From a virus, in the IMG/VR virus record IMGVR_UViG_3300025107_000159, positions 1 to 39,249 of that record: DNA of 39,249 bases, one strand, 5' to 3'. Below the pieces are notes generated by a model. That model was not told the DNA's origin, did not search any database, and saw only the letters and a list, made by a program, of their open reading frames with translations. Positions 8,150 to 16,718 of this stretch are shown piece after piece (within the stretch, counting starts at the first letter, position 1; every line of letters starts with the position of its first letter). Both the position numbers and the translations under genes were made by a program.

Positions 8150-10315
8150 TTACAACCCCTGTTCTATCTTGTAGTACCGTTGTATGTTCTCCGGCGTGGG
8201 CGACTTGCCTGCCGCTTTCAACCTAGTGGCGATGCGCGACTGGTTGGCCTTGTCAATTTCAAAGCCCTGCGCGCGCTGCTCTGGGGTCATCTGATACGGC
8301 CGGACGTGAGTCTTGAACCAGCTGCCGATGCCCGACCCGGATAGCACTTGATCCGACACAAGGCCTCTAACTATTTTGTCCGAGTCGGCTTGTGTCAGCC
8401 TTGGGTTATCTTGCTGCGCGGCCTGCACCGCTTCCCGCGCCGCCGCGAGGAACTTGGCCGTTTCCATAGCCGCCGAGCTGCCTTCCTTTGGCGATAGGTC
8501 GATACCCGCTGCCCTGACGAATTCCGTAACAGTATTGAGCTTTAGCGATCTGTTTATCATCGCGTCAGACTGCATACGCTTCGTGTCTTGCTTGGTCATC
8601 CCGTTGTACGTACCCAACAGGTCGTTAAACTGACTCTCTGATACCTTACCCCTCGACTGCACTACGTCTAGCTGTGTAAGCTCGCCGCGCGCGGCCTTCT
8701 CGTGCAGGTTCATAAACAGCACGGGGTCGCCGTTCTTTCCTTCACCGCGCGAGATTGCGCCGGAGAAACTTACCGCGCGAGCCAGCCCCCCTTTGTCTTT
8801 GAGTGCTGCGTATATTGGCCTCGGAAGGTCATCCACCGTCGTACCTGGATGCTTGATAAAAAAGTCCTGCATTTGCCCGTCAATGTTCGCAGTGTGCCTA
8901 TCGGCAGCGTCCCGCTGCTTCGCCGCATAGTGTTCGATACGGCTCTCAATCCGCTCACGCTCAACGCCGTCTATCTTGCCCGCCTCGAAGTCCTTGCGCA
9001 CCTGCGACTTCTGCGCGTTCTCTCCGCGCACCGTGTCGAATAGATGGTCTGAATATGTCAGCACACGGTCCTGTGTGGCCGCTGCGTGCAGCTTGCCCTG
9101 AATATCATCGCGCACCGCTGGGCTTAATTCGCTTTTCACCTGGTCGAAGTAGCCCTTCGCAATCTGCGTGCTGCCGTCACCAGCCTTACCCGACTCGTAC
9201 AGATGGCCGATGATCCCGACGTAAACCTTCTCCATATGAGCCTTGACCATCTGGGCACGCACGTCAGGTGCGGCATTGACGCCGTACTGGAGATCGACGA
9301 TATGGTTCGCTTCTACCTTCGCGGTGCGCAGATTCTGCTGATACGGAGAGGCTGCGTTTTGCGTAGCACCGACGGGGGTATCGTCTTTTCCGGCGAGCGG
9401 GTCTTTACCCTGCGCGATGCGATCCTCTGCGAACTTGGTGGCCTTCTCGACGATAGAGTCCGGCATTTGCTCTTTACGGTCAGACGGGTCATGCGTCATC
9501 AGCCACTTAATTTCCGTAGCGTTTAAGGTAGGCACCATGCTCGGCACCTCGACCTCCTTGCCGTTGATCTCGACGCCAATAGATATTTCGCTGGATACAC
9601 CGCCATCTGGACGTTTCAACACGCCGAGATAACCGGCTCCTTTTTCCGAACCGTCGGGGCGCTTTCCCCAGGTAGATTTATCCGGGTTGGTATCTCGTTG
9701 GAAACCAGCAACTACCTCACCAGACTGGTCTGCCAGAACTGGGTGATCCGTGATCGGGTTATACAACGTCTTGGCCGAATCGCTCGCCGCATCCGCACGC
9801 GAAGTGGCCGATGCGATGCCGTACACCTTGAGCTGTTGATCCTTGTGCGCTGCCGCTTTTGTCGCAAAAGCTTCATATCGTGTTTCGAGTACGTGCTTCG
9901 CAGCCGCGCGCTGCGCATCGTTATCCAGTCCGTCGAGCGCTTTCTGCTTCAGATCATTCAACGCCTTTGTCGTCGCGTCGAATGAGTCCACCGCATCGCC
10001 GCCCATCTTCGTCAGGTAGGCATTGGGCGATGGGTTCCCATTGCCGTCTGGTGTGCCGTGCAGGATTGCGTTCGCGCCGGTCATGTAGGCCGTGTCCGCA
10101 TCCTTCGCCTTGTTCTCGTTGACTTGTATCTGGTGCGCGACATCGATGTCGTTGAGCGTGTTAGCAAACTGCTGCGCCGCTGCCCCCATCTTGACCTGCT
10201 GCTCAGCTCCTATTGAGTTTGCGGCCATGAGGCGATCGGGCGTGGTCTGGCGGGCGGCAGGAAGTGCACCAGGCGTTACTTGGGGTATGTCGTACGTTGG
10301 GACTACGGCGGGCAT
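8150..10315 (-). CDS. Internal virion protein, 721 aa, with an inserted conserved phage domain
   Basis: A mainly helical, Ala/Gln/Lys-rich protein between the giant internal protein and the small internal protein, matching the position of T7 gp15. Residues about 205-310 interrupt the helical pattern with a beta-type module (RPDGSEKGAGYLGVL, GGVSSEISIGVE, PSMVPTLN, then a helix and AQGKDPLAG). I recognise this module as recurring in otherwise unrelated phage virion proteins; its function is not known to me. The N-terminal 60 residues (PQVTPGALPAARQTTP) look like the usual start of such proteins. It probably joins the ejection channel together with its two neighbours. Confidence 0.75.
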   Translation of the reverse strand: MPAVVPTYDIPQVTPGALPAARQTTPDRLMAANSIGAEQQVKMGAAAQQFANTLNDIDVAHQIQVNENKAKDADTAYMTGANAILHGTPDGNGNPSPNAYLTKMGGDAVDSFDATTKALNDLKQKALDGLDNDAQRAAAKHVLETRYEAFATKAAAHKDQQLKVYGIASATSRADAASDSAKTLYNPITDHPVLADQSGEVVAGFQRDTNPDKSTWGKRPDGSEKGAGYLGVLKRPDGGVSSEISIGVEINGKEVEVPSMVPTLNATEIKWLMTHDPSDRKEQMPDSIVEKATKFAEDRIAQGKDPLAGKDDTPVGATQNAASPYQQNLRTAKVEANHIVDLQYGVNAAPDVRAQMVKAHMEKVYVGIIGHLYESGKAGDGSTQIAKGYFDQVKSELSPAVRDDIQGKLHAAATQDRVLTYSDHLFDTVRGENAQKSQVRKDFEAGKIDGVERERIESRIEHYAAKQRDAADRHTANIDGQMQDFFIKHPGTTVDDLPRPIYAALKDKGGLARAVSFSGAISRGEGKNGDPVLFMNLHEKAARGELTQLDVVQSRGKVSESQFNDLLGTYNGMTKQDTKRMQSDAMINRSLKLNTVTEFVRAAGIDLSPKEGSSAAMETAKFLAAAREAVQAAQQDNPRLTQADSDKIVRGLVSDQVLSGSGIGSWFKTHVRPYQMTPEQRAQGFEIDKANQSRIATRLKAAGKSPTPENIQRYYKIEQGL

Positions 10316-10317
10316 GA

Positions 10318-10821
10318 TTAGGCTCCTTTAGTTGCTGCTGTTTTCTTGTAGTTCGCTGCCGCAAAGCTGGATGCGCTACCCATCAACGAGGTAAGGCCTG
10401 CATACGTTGGGTCGATCGCGCTGGCCGATGCGCGGGTGGCCGCCGCGTTGCTGGTGTCGTTCTGCGCCTGCACCCGACTCGCCCAGGCCGAACGCGCGGC
10501 GTTATCCCGGATCGTGAGCGCGTCCACCTCACCCGTGTGTACCGTCGTGGTGAGGATGTCAGTAGCCGAGCCTTGCCCCAGATCGATACCGTTCGCCGCC
10601 AGTGATGCGCGCTGTGCGCCGAATACTTGCGCCGTCTTGAGCCGTGAGTTTTGTTCTTGCTGCGCACCAATATTCAGCGCCTGCTGCGCCTGGTACTCAG
10701 CGACCTTCGCATTGTTATCCGCGACGGCTGCCTCATAGCCGAGCGTTGCCTTCTGCGCGTTGGCTTGGTTCATCGCGCCCACCATGGACACGCCCGCGCT
10801 CATTGCCATTGCTCCGCTCAT
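10318..10821 (-). CDS. Small internal virion protein, gp14-like
   Basis: A 167-residue protein that begins with a Gly/Ala/Met-rich hydrophobic helix (AMAMSAGVSMVGAM) and continues as a long Ala/Gln helix with a QRASLAANGIDLGQGSA motif. That motif and the order nozzle, small internal protein, large internal proteins fit the gp14-type internal virion proteins of T7-like and BPP-1-like phages, which enter the outer membrane during DNA ejection. It is 1 bp from the gene downstream and the gene upstream, so it belongs to one tightly packed operon. Confidence 0.7.
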   Translation of the reverse strand: MSGAMAMSAGVSMVGAMNQANAQKATLGYEAAVADNNAKVAEYQAQQALNIGAQQEQNSRLKTAQVFGAQRASLAANGIDLGQGSATDILTTTVHTGEVDALTIRDNAARSAWASRVQAQNDTSNAAATRASASAIDPTYAGLTSLMGSASSFAAANYKKTAATKGA

Positions 10822-10822
10822 C

Positions 10823-12877
10823 TCAACCCCCGCCTAGTGAAACTTCTAATGTGATGCTGGCAATATCCAGCGGTAAGGGATCGTCCTGCCTGACGCATAT
10901 CTGCCCGCTGGTGCCGATATTGCCGAGCAGTACCATCTCAACCTCATCGTTCACCATGCGTGGCGCAACACCGTAAGGCTCGTTCGTCCGCTGTTTGTAC
11001 GGTACCAGACTGGTAAAGCTGGGGCCCGCCTGCAATCCGCTGGAAGTATTCAAGCGCAGCCATACTTTATTGACGTTCTTGGTGCGCCCCTGCGCCATGG
11101 CGGGATCGACTTGGGCTGCCACCGGCATAGTTTGGATATCCGCCTGAATGGGGAGGCCGACAGTAATCTTGCTGGCGGGCTGGCTGATCGTGATCGCCCC
11201 ACCGGTGACGACCTGCTGCGGGAATACCGCACCGTCAGCCAGGATGCTCACCGTACGTCCTTCGAGCCAGGTGAGGCCGCTCACTGTGGTAGCGGGCGCA
11301 CCGGTATAGGCCGCCCCACAGTCCACGAAGAACGCGTCATCCAGTAAGGTGAAATTGCGGGTGTGTAACCGCTCGACGTAGCGTTTCTGCGCGCCACCGA
11401 TGGTGCGCCGAACGATGCAGTACAGCATGTCTTCGTCATTCTCAGTGATGATGCACACCGCCTCGAACACGTCGCCATTGCCCGTGTCGTGCTGGTGCCA
11501 CGCTGCGATCTGTTGTTCGGCCACATAGGTCATGCCGAGTAGTTTGCCCGTGGACGACACGCACCACAGGATAGGCACAGGCCCGCGACAGTAAGCCATA
11601 TCGACAATCTGCTTGTAGTCGAACAGGTGCGGGGCCAACAGGCTGATATCCGCTGCGATGTATCCGTTCGCCTGCCAGCTGTAAGACATCTCGCGAACGT
11701 GACCGCCACGGGCGGATACATACAGCACCCGGTTGTTCACTACCACCGGCGTGACATTATTCGCGCCGTTATAGGATTGTGGCTTGACGCTTACCGTCGT
11801 TGGGGTGAGCGCACCGCTACCGACGGAGGCCACACGCCACTCACAACTTGCGGTGAGGAGCAGCATTTCCGCCGCTGGGATGATGTGCTTCACCGCGCTG
11901 GCTTCGCGCGCCGCGATGCGAAAGGCGATGCGGTTATCGTCGCGCACCGGTATCGAGTAGGACATATCCGACTCGGTACCCGAACGGGTGAACCACAGAT
12001 TCTGCGGTGCGTTGTTCGTGCCGCCGAATACACGGCGCTGTTCAAAATAACTGACCGCTGACGGGTAATCCCCAGCGGCAGCAAAGACCGCGTCAAATAT
12101 CGGCGGGGTCTTCGACACGTCCGCCGTGATGTTGTTATCCACGAAGGACAGGCCGCCAGCTTGCCCGATGTAGCCCAGGATGCCGTTGCTTAGCTTGTAC
12201 ACGTTATATCGCACCGGCGCGGTGCCAGCGGGTGCCGTCCAGGTAATCGTGTTGACATGTCCCGCGACAGTAAGATCGTTCGTGCAAGTGGCTGCTGCCG
12301 TCGCGGTGGACTCTTGCAAGTTGCCCGCATTAACCGATGACACGTAGTAGCTGTACGACACAGCACCGGTGAGTGTTGGTGTCGCCACAGGGGACGTTGG
12401 ACAATTCGTTGGCGGGTTGAAGCTTGGCGCGGTGAATGTCCAGCTCAGCGCCCCGAGGCGTCGCAGCTCCATGACCGGGTAATTTGGGTGCACCAGCGTC
12501 ATTACATCAGCCGACTGCACGTAATGGATGTCTAGCACATCGGCCGCTGTGTAGCTGTTCGCAACTTCGTACGGTACGGTACCGGACATCAGTGTCGCGG
12601 CCTGTGTGTGGAAGCGGAAGTGTCCGGCACCTACCTCTATCGCGAAGGTCTGCACATTATTGAAGCTGAACGGGATTAGCCGTGTTGCAGATCCGGAGTT
12701 TTTCACCTCCAGCACAAACTCAGTCCCCGGACGGCTATCCACTGGGCCATGCGGTAGCGGGATGAAATTGCGGCAAAGGGCTAGCCCCTCGCTGAACTTG
12801 GCAAAGTCTACACGCCCGAACAGTTCGGGGGTAAGCTCGCCAGCGGAAAATGCGTGGTCAAGTATGCGGACGGCCAT
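10823..12877 (-). CDS. Tail tubular protein B (tail nozzle)
   Basis: The 684-residue protein starts MAVRILDHAFSAGELTPELFGRVDFAKF, then CRNFIPLPHGPVDSRPGTEF. These are the conserved opening motifs of podoviral nozzle proteins (T7 gp12 family). A fibronectin-like segment lies near residues 185-230 (SYYVSSVN, PVRYNVYKL), and several beta strands follow, as expected for the nozzle platform. It follows the adaptor gene with 1 bp between them, the standard adaptor-nozzle order. The protein should form the hexameric end of the short tail and contact the tail fibres. Confidence 0.9.
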   Translation of the reverse strand: MAVRILDHAFSAGELTPELFGRVDFAKFSEGLALCRNFIPLPHGPVDSRPGTEFVLEVKNSGSATRLIPFSFNNVQTFAIEVGAGHFRFHTQAATLMSGTVPYEVANSYTAADVLDIHYVQSADVMTLVHPNYPVMELRRLGALSWTFTAPSFNPPTNCPTSPVATPTLTGAVSYSYYVSSVNAGNLQESTATAAATCTNDLTVAGHVNTITWTAPAGTAPVRYNVYKLSNGILGYIGQAGGLSFVDNNITADVSKTPPIFDAVFAAAGDYPSAVSYFEQRRVFGGTNNAPQNLWFTRSGTESDMSYSIPVRDDNRIAFRIAAREASAVKHIIPAAEMLLLTASCEWRVASVGSGALTPTTVSVKPQSYNGANNVTPVVVNNRVLYVSARGGHVREMSYSWQANGYIAADISLLAPHLFDYKQIVDMAYCRGPVPILWCVSSTGKLLGMTYVAEQQIAAWHQHDTGNGDVFEAVCIITENDEDMLYCIVRRTIGGAQKRYVERLHTRNFTLLDDAFFVDCGAAYTGAPATTVSGLTWLEGRTVSILADGAVFPQQVVTGGAITISQPASKITVGLPIQADIQTMPVAAQVDPAMAQGRTKNVNKVWLRLNTSSGLQAGPSFTSLVPYKQRTNEPYGVAPRMVNDEVEMVLLGNIGTSGQICVRQDDPLPLDIASITLEVSLGGG

Positions 12878-12878
12878 G

Positions 12879-13547
12879 TTATCGATTCGCGATAAACGAC
12901 GGCGTGTGTTTTACGCTGAGTCGGCGCTGGTTCGCATCGGACTCCACGGCTTTCTCAAGCGCTGCCTGAAAGAACTTCAACTGCGCCGCACTCTCGGCTC
13001 TACCGTCTGCGCCTTTCAGCAAAGGGCCCGCGAGCTTAGCGGCCAGCAATCGGCATAACGCCTCAGTGAATAGCGGTGAGAACTTCGTGCTGTCCGTGAT
13101 CGCAGCGGAGTAGCGCAGCACTGCATTAGGCTGGTTAGTCAGCACCATATCGCTGCCGTCTGCTGCTTTCTCAACGACGAATTGCTGTGCGGACGCCACG
13201 GCCATAGTAGCGCCAATAACGCCCAGCATCGTGTTTGCCAGTGGCATGCCCACCGCGTAGTCATCAGTGACCAGCGGGTCCATCACTTCCAGATAGTTAA
13301 GTACGTCAGACGGGCCAGCATAGGCGTAGAGCCACGAGGCTGTCGGGTTGGCGATCTGCGCCAAGGCTACACGCGTTGTGGCGAACCCCCACGGATGCAG
13401 TTCAAGTAACTGATCGCGGGCTATTGGGTAGAAACGGGAGCATAACGCGGCCTGCGCGCTACCATCAGGGGGCGAAATACTAGCTACGTTGGCGACGTCG
13501 CCCAAGTAACTCAGCGCTAAGTTGCAAACGTCCGCATCGGAAGCCAT
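12879..13547 (-). CDS. Tail tubular protein A (head-tail adaptor)
   Basis: A 222-residue protein beginning with DADVCNLALSYLGDVANVASI and then ALCSRFYPIARDQLLELHPWGFAT. These are hallmark motifs of the T7 gp11-type gatekeeper or adaptor family. It would form the ring between the portal and the nozzle. It is the first gene after a strong intrinsic terminator in the leftward transcript, so its expression may need read-through or a promoter of its own. Confidence 0.88.
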   Translation of the reverse strand: MASDADVCNLALSYLGDVANVASISPPDGSAQAALCSRFYPIARDQLLELHPWGFATTRVALAQIANPTASWLYAYAGPSDVLNYLEVMDPLVTDDYAVGMPLANTMLGVIGATMAVASAQQFVVEKAADGSDMVLTNQPNAVLRYSAAITDSTKFSPLFTEALCRLLAAKLAGPLLKGADGRAESAAQLKFFQAALEKAVESDANQRRLSVKHTPSFIANR

Positions 13548-13561
13548 AACGTACTCCAGCT

Positions 13562-13594
13562 AAAAAGAAAGGGGGAGGCAAACGCTCCCCCTTT
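13562..13594 (-). terminator. Intrinsic terminator between capsid and tail genes
   Basis: On the minus strand a perfect GGGGGAG/CTCCCCC stem with a seven-base loop is flanked by AAA/TTT and followed by CTTTCTTTTT. This is a classical Rho-independent terminator. It lies after the capsid, cement and 60-residue genes and before the tail adaptor, so it can end most transcripts of the very abundant head proteins. Confidence 0.85.
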
Positions 13595-13626
13595 ATGAAT
13601 CGCGCGGTTAAACGCGAGGGAGGAAA

Positions 13627-13809
13627 CTAAACCAGAGACGCCGCATCCGCTTCGGCTTGAGCCTGTGCGTCAGCACTAGCCTTCGCCTTTGCTTTGCCAA
13701 CTGGCGTAAACCATGCGTCCTTGCTAACGTCGCTATCCGCCACCTCGAACACCTCGCCCTGCTGGCGGTAGCAACCGTAGAAACCATCTTCCTTTGCTTT
13801 GACTTGCAT
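13627..13809 (-). CDS. Small conserved phage protein next to the cement gene
   Basis: A 60-residue protein with a compact beta-type N-terminal part (VKAKEDGFYGCYRQQGEVFEV, then WFTPV) and a charged Ala/Lys/Asp-rich tail. Short proteins with this GFYG...G..FEV...WF pattern are common just downstream of capsid genes in tailed phages. The function is unknown. It lies 15 bp after the cement gene and just before the terminator, so it shares their transcript. The ribosome binding site is AGGAG. Confidence 0.7.
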   Translation of the reverse strand: MQVKAKEDGFYGCYRQQGEVFEVADSDVSKDAWFTPVGKAKAKASADAQAQAEADAASLV

Positions 13810-13824
13810 TTCTTACTCCTTCAG

Positions 13825-14262
13825 TTAAGCGACAGAAAAGCCAGACGGACGCGACATATTCCGCTGGATACCCAGAGAAATGTACGCACTGAACGCGCCT
13901 GCCGTCAGCGCAGCAGTACCGACACGCCAGGCGACGCGGGTATAGCGGCGCAAACCGGTTGGCGGAGCCGCGAGCATCAATGGTGCGCCCGCTACCAGCC
14001 CCGCCAGTGCCACCACGGGGCCGACAGCTGCATCGGCGAAGGTCACGTTATCGGCGCTATCTTGCAGCACAGCTTGAACGGTCGCAGCACCGGCAGACGT
14101 GGCTGTCGTTGCGACGACAGCATTAACCCACAGGTTATTTTGCTGGCCCATTTCCGCCGTGTTCGCGTCGCCCGAGTCGTAAACGTTCGTGCTGGGCGTG
14201 TCACCCACCGCAGTAACCAGTTGCGCCGTGGCGAGTTTGGTGTTGTTGTCAATCATTCCCAT
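13825..14262 (-). CDS. Bbp16-like capsid cement protein
   Basis: A 145-residue protein with an N-terminal arm followed by a small beta-barrel-like domain (VQAVLQDSADNVTFADA, RYTRVAWRVG, FSAYISLGIQRN). This pattern and its place directly after the major capsid gene match the Bbp16 family, which trimerises on the outside of BPP-1 capsids and stabilises them. It begins 13 bp after the capsid stop with an AGGAGA binding site, as expected for equimolar production with the capsid protein. Confidence 0.75.
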   Translation of the reverse strand: MGMIDNNTKLATAQLVTAVGDTPSTNVYDSGDANTAEMGQQNNLWVNAVVATTATSAGAATVQAVLQDSADNVTFADAAVGPVVALAGLVAGAPLMLAAPPTGLRRYTRVAWRVGTAALTAGAFSAYISLGIQRNMSRPSGFSVA

Positions 14263-14275
14263 TTCATTCTCCTTG

Positions 14276-15346
14276 TTAAACTACGCGGGCTTCAGTTGAG
14301 AGAAGCTTGTCGATGGTGATAACAGGAACGCCCTGGAACAGCACCGTGCCGCCGCGAATACCCGTGCCGCTACCGGCGACGGAACCCGCGCCGACATCAC
14401 CGAATTGATTCAACGCAGCCGTGAAGCTCAAAGCGTTCTGGCTCTTGTCCAGCGCACCGATAGACAGCATTTCCTTCACGGTACGGTTGCACAGGAACAC
14501 TGGTGTGCCCATACCCATGGATGGGATGCGAGCCAGCGCGCGAATCATCAGCTTATTGATCCAGGTAGCCGCCGTAATTGCCTGCGTACCGGCTTGCGTA
14601 TTGAGGTCGGTGGTGTTGATGTTCGCGATACGTACGACATAGCGCCAGTCGGCAACGTGCAAGCCGAATTTCCATGTCCACATTTCGGCCAATGCGCGGA
14701 AACGATCACCGTTTTCATCAAATGCGTCGATTTCGCCCAAATCCTTTTGCTGAAGACCGGCTTCGGAGTCTTTCGGGAAGATGCCGCAAGCGGTGTTTTC
14801 ACCAAGGACAACCAGCCAGATCGATGTGTTGTTTACGCCCGTACCGCCTGCATCGATGATGTTTGCGGCGGATGGCCCACCGCTTGCGATGGCGTTGTAT
14901 CGCGGGGTCAGACCGAGAATACCGTCGGGATTGACCGAGGTATCACCGTAGATCAACTGTTGCGCCATCGTCTGATTCATCGCTTCGATGTACGCAGCGG
15001 CTTCTGACTGGCGGAACGCGTTAACGCTGCCGTTCAGCTTTGCCAGATCCACGTCGATCTCGTTACGTGCCTCGGCCATGCCGCACACGTCCTCGATTGT
15101 GTTGCGACCGCTCTTGCCGACCTTCACGCCGCGATAGAACGAGCGCAAAGTTACCGTTGGGAGACCCGTTCGCACCGATGCCTTGTGTCCGGTGGGGAGG
15201 TTGCCCATCTTCCACGGCATGTAATCGAGCAGTTGATTGCTCTGATTGAGCAATTCAGCCACCGCCAACGGTTTACCGTCGGGGCCGAAGGTTCGGGCGA
15301 TATCGACCAGCGTATTGCGTCCAGCATTCAATGGTAAAAGTGCCAT
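14276..15346 (-). CDS. Major capsid protein, Bbp17-like
   Basis: A 356-residue protein with features of the HK97-fold capsid proteins of BPP-1 and related podoviruses: an N-terminal arm (LVDIARTFGPDGKP), a P-domain helix (MNQTMAQQLIYGD), the PDGILGLTPRYN loop, and a C-terminal segment ending in GVPVITIDKLLSTEA. It lies after the scaffold gene and before the cement gene, the expected assembly order. An AAGGAG-type binding site precedes the start. No internal stop or frameshift was seen. Confidence 0.9.
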   Translation of the reverse strand: MALLPLNAGRNTLVDIARTFGPDGKPLAVAELLNQSNQLLDYMPWKMGNLPTGHKASVRTGLPTVTLRSFYRGVKVGKSGRNTIEDVCGMAEARNEIDVDLAKLNGSVNAFRQSEAAAYIEAMNQTMAQQLIYGDTSVNPDGILGLTPRYNAIASGGPSAANIIDAGGTGVNNTSIWLVVLGENTACGIFPKDSEAGLQQKDLGEIDAFDENGDRFRALAEMWTWKFGLHVADWRYVVRIANINTTDLNTQAGTQAITAATWINKLMIRALARIPSMGMGTPVFLCNRTVKEMLSIGALDKSQNALSFTAALNQFGDVGAGSVAGSGTGIRGGTVLFQGVPVITIDKLLSTEARVV

Positions 15347-15367
15347 TTTCTAACTCCTTGTTAAATT

Positions 15368-16039
15368 TTATTTATCGTACAAAACTTGCTGAATCGTCTT
15401 GTTGCCTGTTGTAGCCTGTCGTGCGCCACCTGGGACGAATACGTCGTCTGATATTGCCTTTCCCGCCCGGTAGAACGCCCGAATAATCTCGGGGTGATCG
15501 CCCAGACCCGAGGTGTTTAGCAACGTGCGCAGCTCGGGTGTGCCAAATGCACTAAGTGCTTTGTCAGCTACCGCGAGTCTTTCATTCAGCTTGTCGCCCC
15601 CGATCTCCTTATCGGCCTTCACCTGGTCTACCAGTTCGGCGCGATACTTTGTCACTGCTTCCTGCTGCGCTTGCGCGGTGCGTTCGGCTAGTTTCGGACT
15701 GAGCTTGTCGACAATCTTTTGCGCTGCGTCCTGTGACAGCCCCAACTCCTTCGCCACGCTAGAAAACTCGCCGATGACGGCATCGTCTAAGACGAAGCCT
15801 TCGGGAGCTTTGAAATCGTAGGACTCCGGTGCGCCTTCGGGCTTTACACCTTCAGCGGCTGCGGGGTCAGTTGCCTGCGTGGTGTCAGCAGTCTGCTGAG
15901 CATCTGCGGCAGGGGCTTGCACTTCAGTCGCCTGTTGCTGTGCGCCAGCTATCTCTGCGCCTAGGAGCGCAGCAACTGGTGCGGGTGTTGCGTCGCCGGT
16001 AGGTTGTGTGTTCCCGGTGGCTGCAATTTGGTCAGTCAT
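15368..16039 (-). CDS. Capsid scaffolding protein
   Basis: A 223-residue acidic, helix-rich protein with a low-complexity Ala/Gln/Thr-rich N-terminus (about 1-70), a YDFKAPEGFVLDDAV motif, a long coiled-coil-like stretch (about 95-150) and a C-terminal basic region. Position directly before the capsid gene and this composition fit podoviral scaffolding proteins. Its start overlaps the end of the Bbp19-like gene by 8 bp, which suggests translational coupling. Confidence 0.82.
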   Translation of the reverse strand: MTDQIAATGNTQPTGDATPAPVAALLGAEIAGAQQQATEVQAPAADAQQTADTTQATDPAAAEGVKPEGAPESYDFKAPEGFVLDDAVIGEFSSVAKELGLSQDAAQKIVDKLSPKLAERTAQAQQEAVTKYRAELVDQVKADKEIGGDKLNERLAVADKALSAFGTPELRTLLNTSGLGDHPEIIRAFYRAGKAISDDVFVPGGARQATTGNKTIQQVLYDK

Positions 16040-16343
16040 TTTGATTCTCCGTTAGCATTTCGGCGTACCGCGCCGGGCAGTGCGCCATGATTTTTGCAGT
16101 GAGGGCTAGGCCCTCGTTGCGCATGCCTTCGTTAAAGGCCATCTGTAGTGCGTTGGTGCTGAAACTCAATCGCCACAAGCCAGCGCGTGTCAGCAGCTGG
16201 TGCGCTACTCGGCGACCCCGTTTACCGGACATCAACCAGATAATGTCGTCCCGCTCGACGCGCTGCGCATTACGCGCCTTCTCGTCGGAGGTCTGACGCT
16301 TATCTTCCTGCGTCGATAAATCAAAAGGGTCGTGATTGTTCAT
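16032..16343 (-). CDS. Bbp19-like conserved podoviral protein
   Basis: A 103-residue protein with an RDDIIWLMSGKRGRRVAHQLL helix, then GLWRLSF and MAFNEGMRNEGLALTAKI. These motifs match the Bbp19 family found between portal and scaffold genes of BPP-1-like and T7-like prophages. The family has no proven function that I know of. It overlaps the scaffold gene. Confidence 0.7.
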   Translation of the reverse strand: MNNHDPFDLSTQEDKRQTSDEKARNAQRVERDDIIWLMSGKRGRRVAHQLLTRAGLWRLSFSTNALQMAFNEGMRNEGLALTAKIMAHCPARYAEMLTENQND

Positions 16344-16372
16344 GGCGCGAAGCGTAGTACAAGACTTGCAAG

Positions 16373-16382
16373 GTAAGGCAAC
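16373..16382 (-). repeat. Recurrent decamer GTTGCCTTAC, copy 2
   Basis: Minus-strand GTTGCCTTAC, its first base in the stop codon of the 105-residue gene and the rest in the 38-bp gap before the Bbp19-like gene. Confidence 0.4.
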
Positions 16383-16699
16383 TAGGAACCGTACAGGATG
16401 CTGGCAGCGTCGCGCACCTTGCCAATGACTTTCAGACTCATGTCGGTTATCTGTACCGAGAGACTCACGTCGTTGCCCTTGTCGTCCCCATCCGATTCAA
16501 CTGATTCGGTCGAACTGGTCACGATGCCCTTTGCCTGAATACCGACTTCCGTACCCGCTTTGAGCGCGCTGGTTAAACCCAACGCCTCGCATTGATCTTC
16601 GTCGATATAGATGCACAGGCCGCCAGGGTATTTACCCGGCATGTAGGGGGCGTAATCCATGCCCTCACTGCTTTCTCGCTTCATACTGGTAAGTGCCAT
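16382..16699 (-). CDS. Small capsid-associated protein, similar to capsid staple proteins
   Basis: A 105-residue protein starting MALTSMKRESSEGMDYAPYMP, with PGGLCIYIDEDQCEALGL and ending in a beta segment (VSLSVQITDMSLKVIG). This MALxSMK start, the LxLYLD-like strand and the LxxQITDM end recall the small proteins annotated as capsid staple proteins in podoviral genomes. The exact role in this phage is inferred. It lies 19 bp downstream of the portal gene. Confidence 0.6.
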   Translation of the reverse strand: MALTSMKRESSEGMDYAPYMPGKYPGGLCIYIDEDQCEALGLTSALKAGTEVGIQAKGIVTSSTESVESDGDDKGNDVSLSVQITDMSLKVIGKVRDAASILYGS

Positions 16700-16718
16700 A
16701 CCGATGCTCCTTTGAAAA

